DNA of 64,000 nucleotides, from positions 1 through 64,000 of the forward strand of contig NZ_JAJJWI010000007.1 in the NCBI RefSeq assembly GCF_020907275.1, in the 5' to 3' direction. The translations under genes were made by a program, and so were the position numbers. Under the pieces are notes generated by a model. That model was not told the DNA's origin. It saw nothing but the letters and a program-made list of their open reading frames with translations, and made no database searches. Shown in pieces: positions 9,788-19,498 of this stretch (position 1 is the first letter of the stretch; each line of letters opens with the position of its first letter). This stretch comes from Pontibacter silvestris (GTDB lineage: Bacteria; Bacteroidota; Bacteroidia; Cytophagales; Hymenobacteraceae).

Positions 9788-12700
9788 ATGCGTTTTTATA
9801 CCAGATTATTGTTGTTGTTTGTGCTGTGCATCCTGGTTGGAACTTCCGTTCAGGCGCAATCTAGCCGCGACACATTTGGCAAGAGCCGTATCCAATACAA
9901 AAGCTTTGATTGGAAGCTGTACAGTACACAAAACTTTAATGTGTACTTCTATCAGGGCGGGCAAAAGGCTGCCGAAAATGCGGCTGCTTATGCAGAACAG
10001 GAACTGAAACGTATTACCAGCCTTATTGGCTATTATCCTTACTCTAAAATAACGCTTATACTTTACAACTCTGCTACAGACCAGAAGCAGAGTAATATTG
10101 GCCTGAACAGCGATCAATATCAGAATGGGGGAGAAACCCTGTTCATGAAGAATAAAGTAGAGTTGTCGTTTGACGGTACTCAGACAGAATTTAAGCGTGA
10201 TCTGAGTTACAGGGTCACAGAACTGTTGCTGAACGATATGATGTATGGTGGCAGCCTTAAAGAAGCTTTACAGAGCAGTTACCTGTTGCGTCTGCCAGAC
10301 TGGTTCATAACCGGAGTTGCTGCTTACACTGCTGAAGGTTGGAGTATGCGCATGGATAACTACATGCGTAACATGGTTATTACAGAACAGTTGCGGCCTG
10401 ATGATCTGTTTAAACGTAACCAGGAGTTAACGGGGCAGTCTATATGGAATTATATAGCAGAACGCTATGGGTACACCTCTATACAGAACATACTGAACCT
10501 GACGCGTATTACACGCGATGTGGAGGTAGGGATTACCAGCAGTCTGAATATTCCTTACAAGCGCTTCATACAGGATTGGCACAACTATTATAAGCAAATC
10601 AACACCCGTTCAGACAATCAGCTTGTGTCGCTTCCTGATGAGAGAAAGCTATTTAAAAGGAACAAGCAGGATCATGTTTATTCTGAACCAGCGCTTAACC
10701 CTGCAGGTACACTTTTAGCTTATGTGGAGAACAATAACGGAGGCTTCAGAATTGTTGTGGAGGATGTCCGCACTGGAAAGGATCGTGTGGTTTGGGTAGG
10801 AGGCTACAAAGTAGTAGACCAGCGAATTGATTTTAAACTGCCGGTATTGGCCTGGCGCTCTAATACACAGCTTGGTTTTGTAGAAGCACGCCGGGGTAAA
10901 ATGACGTTGCGGCAGATAGATGCTACACAACGACGTTCACTGATTCCTTTCTATGATAACCTGTCTACGGCAGCAGCTACACTTGATCAGTTTTCGCAGG
11001 TGCGGGACATGAGTTACTCAGAAGATGGGCAGACCATTGTAGTAAGTGCCATTAACAACGGCCAGTCTGATTTATACTTACTGCGTGCCAATGGGCGTGT
11101 GCAGCAGCAGCTCACCAACGACATTTATGATGACATCAGCCCTGTATTCCTGAAAGGGGGAGCGGGTATTGCCTTTAGCTCTAACCGATGGGAAGATACA
11201 GTTGATGTAACAAAAGACCCAAGCTTTGCCGATGTGGTAAACAACTATGATATCTATTTGTTACAGCAGCAAGGCCGGGAACCTGCTATACAACAGCTGA
11301 CAAGCTCTATTGCAAGCGAGTTAAGGCCACGTGCTACTGATGAAGGTAATCTTGTTTACATTAGTGAAGAAAGCGGAATCAGGAGCTTATATCGCTACAA
11401 TATAAGCACAGGTACAACTTCTCCTTTATCTAACTTCATAGAGAACATAGAAGATTATGACTATGTAAGCTCAAAAAACACGCTTGCGCTTATTGCCAGA
11501 GACATTTCGCGTGGGTATGTATACCTGCTGCCAGACTTTACACCCACCTCCCTTGACTCTCTCCCTAAAACATCGCGGCAGATAATTCTGGAAACAAGGG
11601 CAAGAACGACCCAAAATGCAGCGGCTGCGGCGGCACAGCGACGTAAGCTGTTTGAGGAGGAAAGCAAGAACCAGCAACAGCAACAGCCCAGGCGCCAAGG
11701 GGAGGTAGACATAGAGAACTATCAGTTTAAAAATAGTGCAGCAGCAAGTACTACAGAGCCTAAAACAACTATTCGCCGTGCTGGAGTTACAAATGAGCCT
11801 CAGGTTGTAGGCCCTTTGGATTATGATCTGCGTTTTAGTGTGCAGGACATAATTACGTCTGTTTATTCTGATCCTCAGTTAGGCTTTGGTATTGTAGCGG
11901 GCGTAAACATGAGCGATCTGTTCGAGAATCATATAATCCGTGGCAATATATTTTTACGCACCGACCTGGAGACAAGCCGCATCTTTGCTGAGTACATGAA
12001 TCTTGAATCTCGTTTTGACTATGGCATGCAGTACAGGCGTGATGTGGTAGTAGGTGCTTTTGAGACAATGCCAAACGTAATTGTGCGCTTAGGCAAAAAC
12101 GAGTTTTCGCCAACATTGGTGTACCCGCTTAGCTATAGCACGAGCATTAGAGTGCAGCCTAAGTTTGTGAATACACGTCTCTCTTACATAAATGACTTTA
12201 GTGCCCAGGATGATGTAAACAATTTTGGTGGGGGGAATATTGAGCTGGTGTATGATAACTCAGTGGCAACAGGGGTAAATATGATGGAGGGCACACGCAT
12301 GAAAGCAGGTCTCCTTTCCCTGAGAAGCTTCGACAACACCGAAGACAGCTTTAACAAGTTTTATATAGATATACGTCGTTACCAGAAACTACATAGAGAG
12401 ATTGTGCTGGCAGGTCGCCTGAGCTATGGCGAGTTCTTTGGCAAATCACCTAAACAGTTCTCTATAGGAGGTATGGATAACTGGCTGTTCCCGTCTCAGG
12501 ATGATGCATCGGAGCAGAACGCTGTAACCGTTAGCTCAGCAGCAGATTTCTTCTTTATGCAATATGTTAACCCATTGCGAGGGTTTAACTTTAACACTCG
12601 TACCGGCACTAAATACCTTTTAGGTAACCTTGAGCTACGCGTACCTGTTGTGAAGTACTTGTACAATGGGCCAATTGCTTCCGGCTTTTTCCGTAACCTG

Positions 12701-12988
12701 CAACTGACAGCCTTTGCCGATGCAGGATCTGCTTATAATGGCACAAACCCTTTTACTGGTAAAAACTCTATCAATACGCGCGTAATAGGAGGCCGTACTG
12801 ATGAAACATCGTATGATCCTTTTGAAATCACTATCATAAATTACCGTAATCCATTTTTAGTTGGTTATGGTGTAGGTGCCCGTACAACCCTTTTAGGAGT
12901 GTACGGTAAGCTGGATGTAGCATGGAGTGAGGAAGACGGTCAGCGTGAAGGTCCTAAGTTTTATGTGACACTTGGCTACGACTTTTAA
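9788..12988 (+). CDS. Outer-membrane protein with TolB-type propeller and surface-antigen beta-barrel
   Basis: A 1066-residue exported protein; the signal peptide ends near SVQAQ (residues 20-24). Three parts can be seen. Residues about 25-270 resemble peptidase-MA-like domains, but no HExxH motif is present where the helix reads YRVTELLLNDMMYGG. Residues about 290-560 hold PD40/TolB propeller blades (for example SYSEDGQTIVVSAINNGQSD and AGIAFSSNRWED). A low-complexity Ala/Gln linker (about 595-640) leads to a C-terminal Omp85/surface-antigen-like barrel (about 690-1066) ending GPKFYVTLGYDF with a terminal aromatic residue. Similar proteins are annotated as TolB-like or BamA-like in Bacteroidota, with unknown function. 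Start and stop are 4-5 bases from the flanking genes. Confidence 0.85.
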   Translation: MRFYTRLLLLFVLCILVGTSVQAQSSRDTFGKSRIQYKSFDWKLYSTQNFNVYFYQGGQKAAENAAAYAEQELKRITSLIGYYPYSKITLILYNSATDQKQSNIGLNSDQYQNGGETLFMKNKVELSFDGTQTEFKRDLSYRVTELLLNDMMYGGSLKEALQSSYLLRLPDWFITGVAAYTAEGWSMRMDNYMRNMVITEQLRPDDLFKRNQELTGQSIWNYIAERYGYTSIQNILNLTRITRDVEVGITSSLNIPYKRFIQDWHNYYKQINTRSDNQLVSLPDERKLFKRNKQDHVYSEPALNPAGTLLAYVENNNGGFRIVVEDVRTGKDRVVWVGGYKVVDQRIDFKLPVLAWRSNTQLGFVEARRGKMTLRQIDATQRRSLIPFYDNLSTAAATLDQFSQVRDMSYSEDGQTIVVSAINNGQSDLYLLRANGRVQQQLTNDIYDDISPVFLKGGAGIAFSSNRWEDTVDVTKDPSFADVVNNYDIYLLQQQGREPAIQQLTSSIASELRPRATDEGNLVYISEESGIRSLYRYNISTGTTSPLSNFIENIEDYDYVSSKNTLALIARDISRGYVYLLPDFTPTSLDSLPKTSRQIILETRARTTQNAAAAAAQRRKLFEEESKNQQQQQPRRQGEVDIENYQFKNSAAASTTEPKTTIRRAGVTNEPQVVGPLDYDLRFSVQDIITSVYSDPQLGFGIVAGVNMSDLFENHIIRGNIFLRTDLETSRIFAEYMNLESRFDYGMQYRRDVVVGAFETMPNVIVRLGKNEFSPTLVYPLSYSTSIRVQPKFVNTRLSYINDFSAQDDVNNFGGGNIELVYDNSVATGVNMMEGTRMKAGLLSLRSFDNTEDSFNKFYIDIRRYQKLHREIVLAGRLSYGEFFGKSPKQFSIGGMDNWLFPSQDDASEQNAVTVSSAADFFFMQYVNPLRGFNFNTRTGTKYLLGNLELRVPVVKYLYNGPIASGFFRNLQLTAFADAGSAYNGTNPFTGKNSINTRVIGGRTDETSYDPFEITIINYRNPFLVGYGVGARTTLLGVYGKLDVAWSEEDGQREGPKFYVTLGYDF

Positions 12989-12993
12989 TCTGC

Positions 12994-14145
12994 ATGAGTC
13001 GGAAAGTCAGACGTTTTACGATAGGCGCTATACTGTTACTGATACTGCTGGCAGCATGGATACACATGGCTGATAAGGATTATGTGTACAAAGCCATATA
13101 TTACAATTTCGCTGACATAGACGATAATCTTATTTTTGAGCAGCGTGCAATCAATGCTCCTGCAGAGGTACAAGATTGGGCTCTGTCAGCTAATTATAAT
13201 AAGGTGAAGATGCCTGCTGGTCTGGAGCAGCTGCATAAGGAGTTGGAATCGGTAGCTTTTCTGGTTGTCAAAAACGATTCTGTACTTTATGAACAATACT
13301 GGGACGGGTACTCTGATGAGTCGTTAAGCAACTCTTTCTCTATGGCCAAAAGCATTGTGAGTATATTGGTTGGGGCTGCTATCAGAGAGGGAAAAATCAA
13401 AAGTGTGGAGCAGCCTGTAGGAGATTTTTTGCCTGCGTTCAAAGAAGGTAATAAAGCCAGCATAAAGCTAAAACATTTGCTTTGGATGAGTTCCGGTTTA
13501 AGCTGGGACGAGTCGTACAGCAGCCCTTTTTCTGTGACTACTGAAGCTTATTATGGTTCTGACTTGAAGCAAGTAATAGGCCAGTTAGAGGCAGTAGAAG
13601 AATCCGGTAAAGCTTTTATTTACAAAAGTGGTGATACACAAGTGTTAAGCTTTGTATTGGAAGAAGCTACTGGCAAAAGTTTGAGCAAGTATGCAGAAGG
13701 AAAGTTGTGGAAGCCCTTGGGAGCAAAGCAGGATGCCGAATGGAGCCTAGATAGAACTGGCGGTAATGAAAAGGCTTATTGCTGCTTCTTTTCCAATGCC
13801 CGAGACTTTGCCCGAATCGGGCGATTATATCTAAATAATGGCATCTGGAATGGCGATACTATTGTAGACCCTGCTTATGTAAAGGCTTCGCTTACACCTA
13901 ATCGACTGCCTGCCGCCTCTGATGGTGAAAAAGTTAACTTTTATGGGTATCAATGGTGGCTGCTGCCTGGCTACAAAGGGCAGGACATTTTTTATGCGAG
14001 AGGTATTTTGGGACAGTACATCATTGTTATACCCAAAAAAGACATCATCATTGTCAGGCTTGGCAAAAAGCGGGGAGAACGGGACGGAAATCATCCAGGT
14101 GAAGTGTTCGCCATGATTGATGCCGTAAATGAGGTGATAGAATGA
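12994..14145 (+). CDS. Serine hydrolase of the beta-lactamase (class C/PBP) family
   Basis: A 383-residue protein anchored by an N-terminal transmembrane segment (about 8-24) after a basic MSRKVRR start. The catalytic SxxK motif is Ser116-Met-Ala-Lys119, and the second motif reads Tyr210-Lys-Ser212. The C-terminal part (HPGEVF) provides a candidate for the third motif. These are hallmarks of the beta-lactamase-related serine hydrolases (COG1680), which include esterases, D-peptidases and 6-aminohexanoate-dimer hydrolases; sequence alone does not select among them. It starts 5 bases after the TolB/barrel gene and ends the operon at a long hairpin. Confidence 0.88.
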   Translation: MSRKVRRFTIGAILLLILLAAWIHMADKDYVYKAIYYNFADIDDNLIFEQRAINAPAEVQDWALSANYNKVKMPAGLEQLHKELESVAFLVVKNDSVLYEQYWDGYSDESLSNSFSMAKSIVSILVGAAIREGKIKSVEQPVGDFLPAFKEGNKASIKLKHLLWMSSGLSWDESYSSPFSVTTEAYYGSDLKQVIGQLEAVEESGKAFIYKSGDTQVLSFVLEEATGKSLSKYAEGKLWKPLGAKQDAEWSLDRTGGNEKAYCCFFSNARDFARIGRLYLNNGIWNGDTIVDPAYVKASLTPNRLPAASDGEKVNFYGYQWWLLPGYKGQDIFYARGILGQYIIVIPKKDIIIVRLGKKRGERDGNHPGEVFAMIDAVNEVIE

Positions 14146-14156
14146 TTTGCAGATGT

Positions 14157-14220
14157 AAACAACATAGAAGCAAAAAGGGCTGCACTTATAAGTGCAGCCC
14201 TTTTTGCTTCTATGTTGTTT
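14157..14220. terminator. Perfect 31-bp palindromic hairpin between convergent genes
   Basis: Arms 14157-14187 and 14190-14220 are exact reverse complements with a 2-base centre. The core caaaaagggctgcactt supplies a U-run on both strands, so it should terminate the serine hydrolase operon (plus) and the SulP gene (minus). Confidence 0.9.
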
Positions 14221-14234
14221 CATGAGGTATCTGC

Positions 14235-15776
14235 TTACGACAACTCATCTGTCATTACGGCATAATGAGGATCTTCTAAAATATTTACCTCGATAACGTC
14301 TTCAGCGTTTTTAAGCATTCGTCGGCAGTCAGGGCTTAAGTGCTTTAGATGCAGTTTTTTACCTGCCTTATGGTATCGTTCAGTCAGCTTATTTAATGCT
14401 TCAATTCCAGACATGTCAGCAACCCTGCTTTCTCTGAAATCAATAACTACTTCCTCCGGATCATTAAAAACATCAAACTTTTCAGTGAAAGCAGTAACAG
14501 ACCCAAAGAACAGTGGCCCAAATATTTCATAATGCTTTACTCCTTTATCATCAATATATTTTCTTGCTCTAATGCGCTTGGCACTTTCCCAAGCAAACAC
14601 TAAAGCAGAGATAATAACACCAATCAGTACTGCAAGCGCAAGGTTGTGTAGCCAGATAGTGATAACAGCTACTAAAATGCCCACAAAAACATCCTGTTTG
14701 GGCATTTTGTTGATGATCCTGAAACTGATCCATTCAAAAGTACCGAAGGCAACCATAACCATGACGCCCACTAACGCTGCCATAGGTACTCTTTCGATGA
14801 CAGGAGCTCCAAAGAGTATAATAACTAATATAGTGAGTGCTGCTATAACACCCGCCAAACGAGCCCTTGCTCCAGCCGAAAGATTAACAAGTGTCTGGGC
14901 AATCATGGCACAGCCACCCATCCCGAAGAAAAAGCCATTTAAAAGATTGGCACTACCTTGCGCAACACATTCTCTGTTGCCGTTTCCCCGGGTGCCGGTA
15001 ATTTCATCGACCAGGCTCAAGGTTAGTAAGCTTTCAGTTAGACCTACTCCTGTCATAATAAGTGCATATGGGAAAATTATCTGAAGCATTTCCAGGTTAA
15101 ACGGAACCTCAGGAATATGGAAAGGAGGAAAGCCGCCACTTACGGCTGCAATATCTCTTACCATTTTAGTATCAATCCCGAAGCCAAGCACTATCGCAAA
15201 AACAACAATAATAGCAACCAAAGAAGGTGGTACTGCTTTCGTTATTTTAGGCAGTAACACAATAATAGCAATGGTTAAAGCTACCAAACCAGCCATAATG
15301 TACAAAGGGCTGCCTGATAGCCAGGTAACTTCTCCGTTTACCACCGTTTTAAATTGCTCTACCTGCGACATAAAAATGATAACAGCCAAGCCGTTCACAA
15401 AGCCAAACATAACTGGCTGTGGTACCAGGCGAATGAACTTCCCCAGTTTAAACAGGCCGATAATAATCTGAATAACACCAGCCAGCGCCACCGCAGCAAA
15501 TACATATTCGAGGCCGTGCGATTGCATAAGAGCAATAAGCACTACTACTGTAGCGCCAGCTCCACCGGATACCATGCCTGGTCTGCCACCAAGTATGGAC
15601 GTTACCAAACCCATGATAAAGGCGGCATAAAGGCCCACTAAAGGCGGAAAGCCAGCTAATATAGCAAAGGAAAGGGATTCGGGAATCATGGTCATGGCAA
15701 CAGTAAGCCCAGCCAGAATCTCAATTTTATAATCTATTTTATTGCTGAAGTCAAACAGGCGTAAATAAGGTTTCAT
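14235..15776 (-). CDS. SulP-family inorganic anion transporter
   Basis: A 513-residue protein. Residues about 1-390 are highly hydrophobic with 10-12 or more membrane segments and the SulP sulfate-transporter sequence near the N-terminus (YKIEILAGLTVAMTMIPESLSFAILAG). A C-terminal cytoplasmic STAS domain spans about 415-510 (EEVVIDFRESRVADMSGIEALNKL). The family moves sulfate, bicarbonate or other anions, usually with Na+ or H+. Substrate cannot be decided; no carbonic anhydrase or sulfate-assimilation gene is adjacent to guide the choice. Monocistronic: a hairpin follows it and an 870-base gap precedes it. Confidence 0.93.
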   Translation of the reverse strand: MKPYLRLFDFSNKIDYKIEILAGLTVAMTMIPESLSFAILAGFPPLVGLYAAFIMGLVTSILGGRPGMVSGGAGATVVVLIALMQSHGLEYVFAAVALAGVIQIIIGLFKLGKFIRLVPQPVMFGFVNGLAVIIFMSQVEQFKTVVNGEVTWLSGSPLYIMAGLVALTIAIIVLLPKITKAVPPSLVAIIVVFAIVLGFGIDTKMVRDIAAVSGGFPPFHIPEVPFNLEMLQIIFPYALIMTGVGLTESLLTLSLVDEITGTRGNGNRECVAQGSANLLNGFFFGMGGCAMIAQTLVNLSAGARARLAGVIAALTILVIILFGAPVIERVPMAALVGVMVMVAFGTFEWISFRIINKMPKQDVFVGILVAVITIWLHNLALAVLIGVIISALVFAWESAKRIRARKYIDDKGVKHYEIFGPLFFGSVTAFTEKFDVFNDPEEVVIDFRESRVADMSGIEALNKLTERYHKAGKKLHLKHLSPDCRRMLKNAEDVIEVNILEDPHYAVMTDELS

Positions 15777-16648
15777 ACTATTAATATATAAGTGTATTAA
15801 TTGGATAGAGGAAAATATTCAGCCACTTTTAATATGAAGTGCCGAGAGTAAGAGAGCCTAATTAAAAAATTAATATGGGACATATTTAACTAGCTTGTGC
15901 TACATACAGTAAGCACGAACAAGTTTATGCACAATAGTATAATGTGTTAATAAGCTGTGTAATGGGTAATGCAGGATGTACTGAGAACCAGATGAGGGCT
16001 CAGTTAAAACAAGATCACGGTGGAGTGACGGCTATGAAAGGAGTAGAGTTTGGCATAGCAAGTACAAAAGTAAACTATTATATTGTTTTATCAAACTCAT
16101 AGCCACTAGTTACCTGGGGTATAGTATAATCTTGAAAGGCAATGTCAAAAAAATAAGGCACATCCTGATAACGTTGAGCCTTGTTTTATAATATGATTTA
16201 AAACTTATATACTTGTTCTTACTGAACTTAAGATAATAGTTAGCTAAGCATGTGTCAGTTCCAGGACAGCTTCAAAAGTAGCAAGGCCATCGGCCACTAT
16301 GTATCTTCTGCGGTTTGCCTGCTGCATACCTCCTGCACAATAGGAGAGAGGTAGGTGCAATAGCACCCGAACGGAATAGTCTTTCTAGGAGAAGCTCCCG
16401 GGAAAAGGATAAATCACAAACTTGCAGGTCATGGTCTTTATGCCACAGCTTTACAATTTTTTGCTGCAAACCAATTTGAACGGCATCTAACAAGTCTTGG
16501 TGGAAAAACGACTACACCAAATATCTTATCTCAAAATTACATGAAAAAAAGGTGAGCTGTATGTGCAATATTGTCTTTTAGTGCCGTATGAGCGTAAAAG
16601 TTAATAATTATACCTAATTTGCCATTCTATCATTTTAGTAAAGAGATT
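15777..16648. other. Large intergenic region with a possible gene relic
   Basis: No convincing gene is found between the divergent SulP and yicC genes. One minus-strand frame (about 16272-16511) encodes a protein-like stretch (LLERLFRSGAIAPTSLLLC) but opens only at a TTG, has no recognised family and lies next to stops; it may be a decayed gene. A near-consensus TAATTTG (16614-16620, one base short of TAnnTTTG) precedes yicC. Confidence 0.4.
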
Positions 16649-17530
16649 ATGTTGCAGTCTATGACTGGCTTTGGCAGTGCTCGCCTTGATGCCGACCAAT
16701 ATACTATTTCCGTTGAAATCCGTTCGCTAAACTCAAAAAGCATGGACCTTAATATCCGCCTTCCAAAATTTTTGGCAGAGCGTGAGTATGAGATCCGTAA
16801 CATAGTTACAAAAGCGTTGGTACGTGGTAAAGTAAGTATCAATATCGATTATATAAAGAACAAAGCCCAAAAAGCTAAAAGTACAATCAACAAGGAGCTG
16901 TTGCAGGCTTATTATAAGGAGCTAAACGAAGCCGCAGACATGGTGGGAAGCTCTAAAGATGATCTGTTCCGACTGGCAATGCACATGCCAGATGTGTTGC
17001 AGCAAGATGCGCAGGAAGAAGAGACTACGGACGCTGATTGGGAAAAGGTGTTGCCGTTGCTGCAGGAAGCACTCCATAACATTAATGTTTTCCGTGCTGA
17101 TGAAGGAAAAGCGCTTTCAACAGAGATTATGTCTTACATAGATCGTATTCGTATATTACTGGCTGAGGTAGAAAAACATGATCCGGTACGTATGGAGCAT
17201 ATTCGGGGACGCATTAAGGGCCACCTACTGGAGATATCCAACTCTGAGCATTTTGATAAAAACCGCTTTGAGCAGGAAATGGTGTATTATATGGAGAAGC
17301 TGGACATTGCAGAAGAGAAAGTGCGCCTGGTAAACCACCTGCATTACTTTACAGAAACAGTATTCCTGCCTGAGCCTACTGGTAAGAAGTTAGGCTTCAT
17401 ATCTCAGGAAATTGGCCGTGAGATAAATACCATTGGCTCTAAAGCTAATGACTCTACTATTCAGCACCATGTAGTAGAGATGAAAGAGGAACTTGAAAAG
17501 ATTAAGGAGCAGATAAACAATATTCTGTAA
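16649..17530 (+). CDS. YicC-family endoribonuclease
   Basis: A 293-residue protein beginning MLQSMTGFGSARL, the signature N-terminus of the YicC/YloC family, and ending in DUF1732 (VEMKEELEKIKEQINNIL). The segment IGREINTIGSKANDSTIQ is the conserved C-terminal motif. E. coli YicC is an endoribonuclease that acts on the small RNA RyhB; the role in Bacteroidota is not established. The frame remains open upstream to 16619, but the ATG at 16649 gives the family start. In many genomes yicC is followed by gmk; here a terminator follows and no gmk is visible. Confidence 0.93.
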   Translation: MLQSMTGFGSARLDADQYTISVEIRSLNSKSMDLNIRLPKFLAEREYEIRNIVTKALVRGKVSINIDYIKNKAQKAKSTINKELLQAYYKELNEAADMVGSSKDDLFRLAMHMPDVLQQDAQEEETTDADWEKVLPLLQEALHNINVFRADEGKALSTEIMSYIDRIRILLAEVEKHDPVRMEHIRGRIKGHLLEISNSEHFDKNRFEQEMVYYMEKLDIAEEKVRLVNHLHYFTETVFLPEPTGKKLGFISQEIGREINTIGSKANDSTIQHHVVEMKEELEKIKEQINNIL

Positions 17531-17656
17531 GCTTGTTCAAATAATAGATGCCACTCAAAAGAAACAATTAGAAGTATGTAGTAAAGCGGAGCTTCTGATT
17601 GCTTTTTATTATAGTGATGCTGTTCACTAAACATCAATAGAGTAGTGAAACCTTAT

Positions 17657-17695
17657 TATAAACTCCAGTTCCTGCTACAGGAACTGGAGTTTATG
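17657..17695. terminator. Hairpin terminator between yicC and the M28 peptidase gene
   Basis: A 14-base perfect core (aactccagttcctg, 17661-17674) pairs with 17678-17691 around a 3-base loop. A/T pairs and one G-U extend it to about 17 pairs. It lies between convergent genes and is likely bidirectional. Confidence 0.8.
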
Positions 17696-17747
17696 TTTTA
17701 CAGACTGTGTGCTATTAAAAGATATAGCCTGTTTTTAACAGATAAGC

Positions 17748-19031
17748 TTACTGTAACTCATCCGCAAAATCTATAATTAGCTTAAACACCTCAGGGAACT
17801 TTGTCAGGGGCAACTGCTCTGGGCGGTCTAGTATATTGTGGTATGCAGCGGTGCCTCCTAAAGTATAGAAAAAGAAAGCCGGCACACCTCGTTCTGAAAA
17901 AGGATAATGGTCTGAATTGGCTGCTTTACCCCGGCTCCTGATCTGGGGTAGGTATTGATGTTTCTCATTAAGCTGGCGGAGTAGGTTAAACTGTTCTGGG
18001 TATACAGTACCGTTTACTACCATCATACCCTTATCACCAGTGCCTAACAAATCTAGGTTTATGAGAAACTTAATTTGGCTTAGGGGGAATAAAGGGTGCT
18101 GCACGTAATAGCTGGAACCTACTAAGCCCGCCTCTTCGGCAGCGAAAGCCATAAAGACTATGCTGTACTTTGGCTGGTGCTCAGGTTGGCTATAGTACTC
18201 TGCCAGTTCTAACAGCATAGCTGTTCCGCTGGCATTGTCGTTAGCCCCCGGGAAATACACGCCTTTGCCCTGGCCGCCTAAATGGTCGTAATGTGCTGAG
18301 AAAACTATAAAGGAGTCTGGAACTACGTTTCCCTTTGCAACAGCAATTATGTTTTGTGTTTTATAAGCAGGGGCAAAATCAGCTTGTATGTTATAAGTTA
18401 TTTTCTTTGCTTTTGAAGGCCAGACATCCTCTAACACCTCCAGAACTGGCACATCGTTTTGTTGTCGAGCAACTGTTGTTAATAGTCCCTGTTGTAGCAT
18501 AACCTGAACTTTTGCTTTTTGCAGCAGCAGCTGATATGGCTCTGGAAGCTGGCTTAGTCGCTCAACATCTTGCTGGCGGTAAACCAGTGCTTTTCTGCTG
18601 AAGTCCTGAGAGAAGAACTTGCTGGCAGCAATATTATCAGAAAAAATAAGCGTGTCTAGCTGTAGTACCTTAGCAGTGCCTTGTGCTGAAGGGGAGCCTG
18701 CCTGTGCAACAAAGTTAAGGCCGGGTGCAAGCTTTGTACCATCTACTTTTAAATAAGGAGTGGATACTACACGGTTTACAGGTAAGGCAAAGTTTTGGTG
18801 ATAGGAGTTGGAGTTGTTTACAGGTTTTAAACCAGTTGTATGAAATGTGCTTTGAATATAATCTGTCGCTTTGGTGTCTCCTTCAAAAATATACCCCCGG
18901 CCATGCATGTAGCTGGAGGTAAGGGTGTCTATTACCTGGCGTACACGCTGCATATCCTGGGCATGAGCCACAGGAAGGGAAAGCCCTGGCAGAATAATAG
19001 AGAACAGGAAAGAAAGAATAAGTTGCTTCAT
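17748..19031 (-). CDS. Secreted M28-family metallopeptidase
   Basis: A 427-residue protein with a signal peptide (about 1-24, VAHAQ) and a C-terminal M28 zinc aminopeptidase domain (about 230-420). Zinc ligands and catalytic residues are visible: His in FSAHYDHLGG, Asp in PGANDNASGTAM, the Glu pair in FAAEEAGLVGS, Asp in INLDLLGTG and His in TAAYHNILD. Such enzymes cleave N-terminal residues from peptides in the periplasm or outside the cell; the specificity is unknown. It is 66 bases downstream of the VanZ-like gene and may share its transcript. Confidence 0.92.
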   Translation of the reverse strand: MKQLILSFLFSIILPGLSLPVAHAQDMQRVRQVIDTLTSSYMHGRGYIFEGDTKATDYIQSTFHTTGLKPVNNSNSYHQNFALPVNRVVSTPYLKVDGTKLAPGLNFVAQAGSPSAQGTAKVLQLDTLIFSDNIAASKFFSQDFSRKALVYRQQDVERLSQLPEPYQLLLQKAKVQVMLQQGLLTTVARQQNDVPVLEVLEDVWPSKAKKITYNIQADFAPAYKTQNIIAVAKGNVVPDSFIVFSAHYDHLGGQGKGVYFPGANDNASGTAMLLELAEYYSQPEHQPKYSIVFMAFAAEEAGLVGSSYYVQHPLFPLSQIKFLINLDLLGTGDKGMMVVNGTVYPEQFNLLRQLNEKHQYLPQIRSRGKAANSDHYPFSERGVPAFFFYTLGGTAAYHNILDRPEQLPLTKFPEVFKLIIDFADELQ

Positions 19032-19097
19032 CAGTTAAAGATAAGCAACCTTGGGAACACTAAGAACTAAGTGAGGAGCGGTAGCTGCATTTTGGCA

Positions 19098-19475
19098 CTA
19101 CCACACGTAAATCCATTTAAAGAGCATAAGGCCAACAAAGCAGCCAAGCGAGTTTGTTACCACATCCATAGGGTCAGCCTCGCGGCCTAAAGAAAGGGCT
19201 AACTGCATTAACTCAATAAATACACCGTAGCAGGTGCTGGCGATAAGAGAGTACTTTACAGCCGAATGCCGTAGCATTGGGTAAGTATATTGCTTGGTGA
19301 GGCCCACAATCAACAAAAAAGTGAGCACAGCAAACATAATAAAGTGAGCGAAGGTGTCAACAGAAAATAGTGACCAGCCAGTGTCTACGTCGGGTAAAGA
19401 AGAAGGAGGCAGCAATGTGCCAAGTAGCATCATTGCTGCCCATATTATAGTAAATAAGTTATAGCGTAGTATCAA
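19098..19475 (-). CDS. VanZ-like family membrane protein
   Basis: A 125-residue protein with four hydrophobic segments, containing the VanZ-like pattern: a first helix, then DTFAHFIMFAVLTFLL, then the STCYGVFIELMQLAL helix and a short final helix. VanZ-like proteins are small membrane proteins of unclear biochemical role; the founding member gives low-level teicoplanin resistance. The frame starts at TTG (19475), as no ATG occurs before the first membrane segment; an internal ATG would truncate helix one. It starts 23 bases after gcvH stops, consistent with a gcvH-vanZ unit. Confidence 0.82.
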   Translation of the reverse strand: MILRYNLFTIIWAAMMLLGTLLPPSSLPDVDTGWSLFSVDTFAHFIMFAVLTFLLIVGLTKQYTYPMLRHSAVKYSLIASTCYGVFIELMQLALSLGREADPMDVVTNSLGCFVGLMLFKWIYVW

Positions 19476-19498
19476 AGCTACTCAAATAACCAGTTTAT

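Noticed and set aside
14572..15084. A 170-codon plus-strand frame opposite the SulP gene
   Set aside because: Antisense shadow of a hydrophobic membrane protein; no signal or family.
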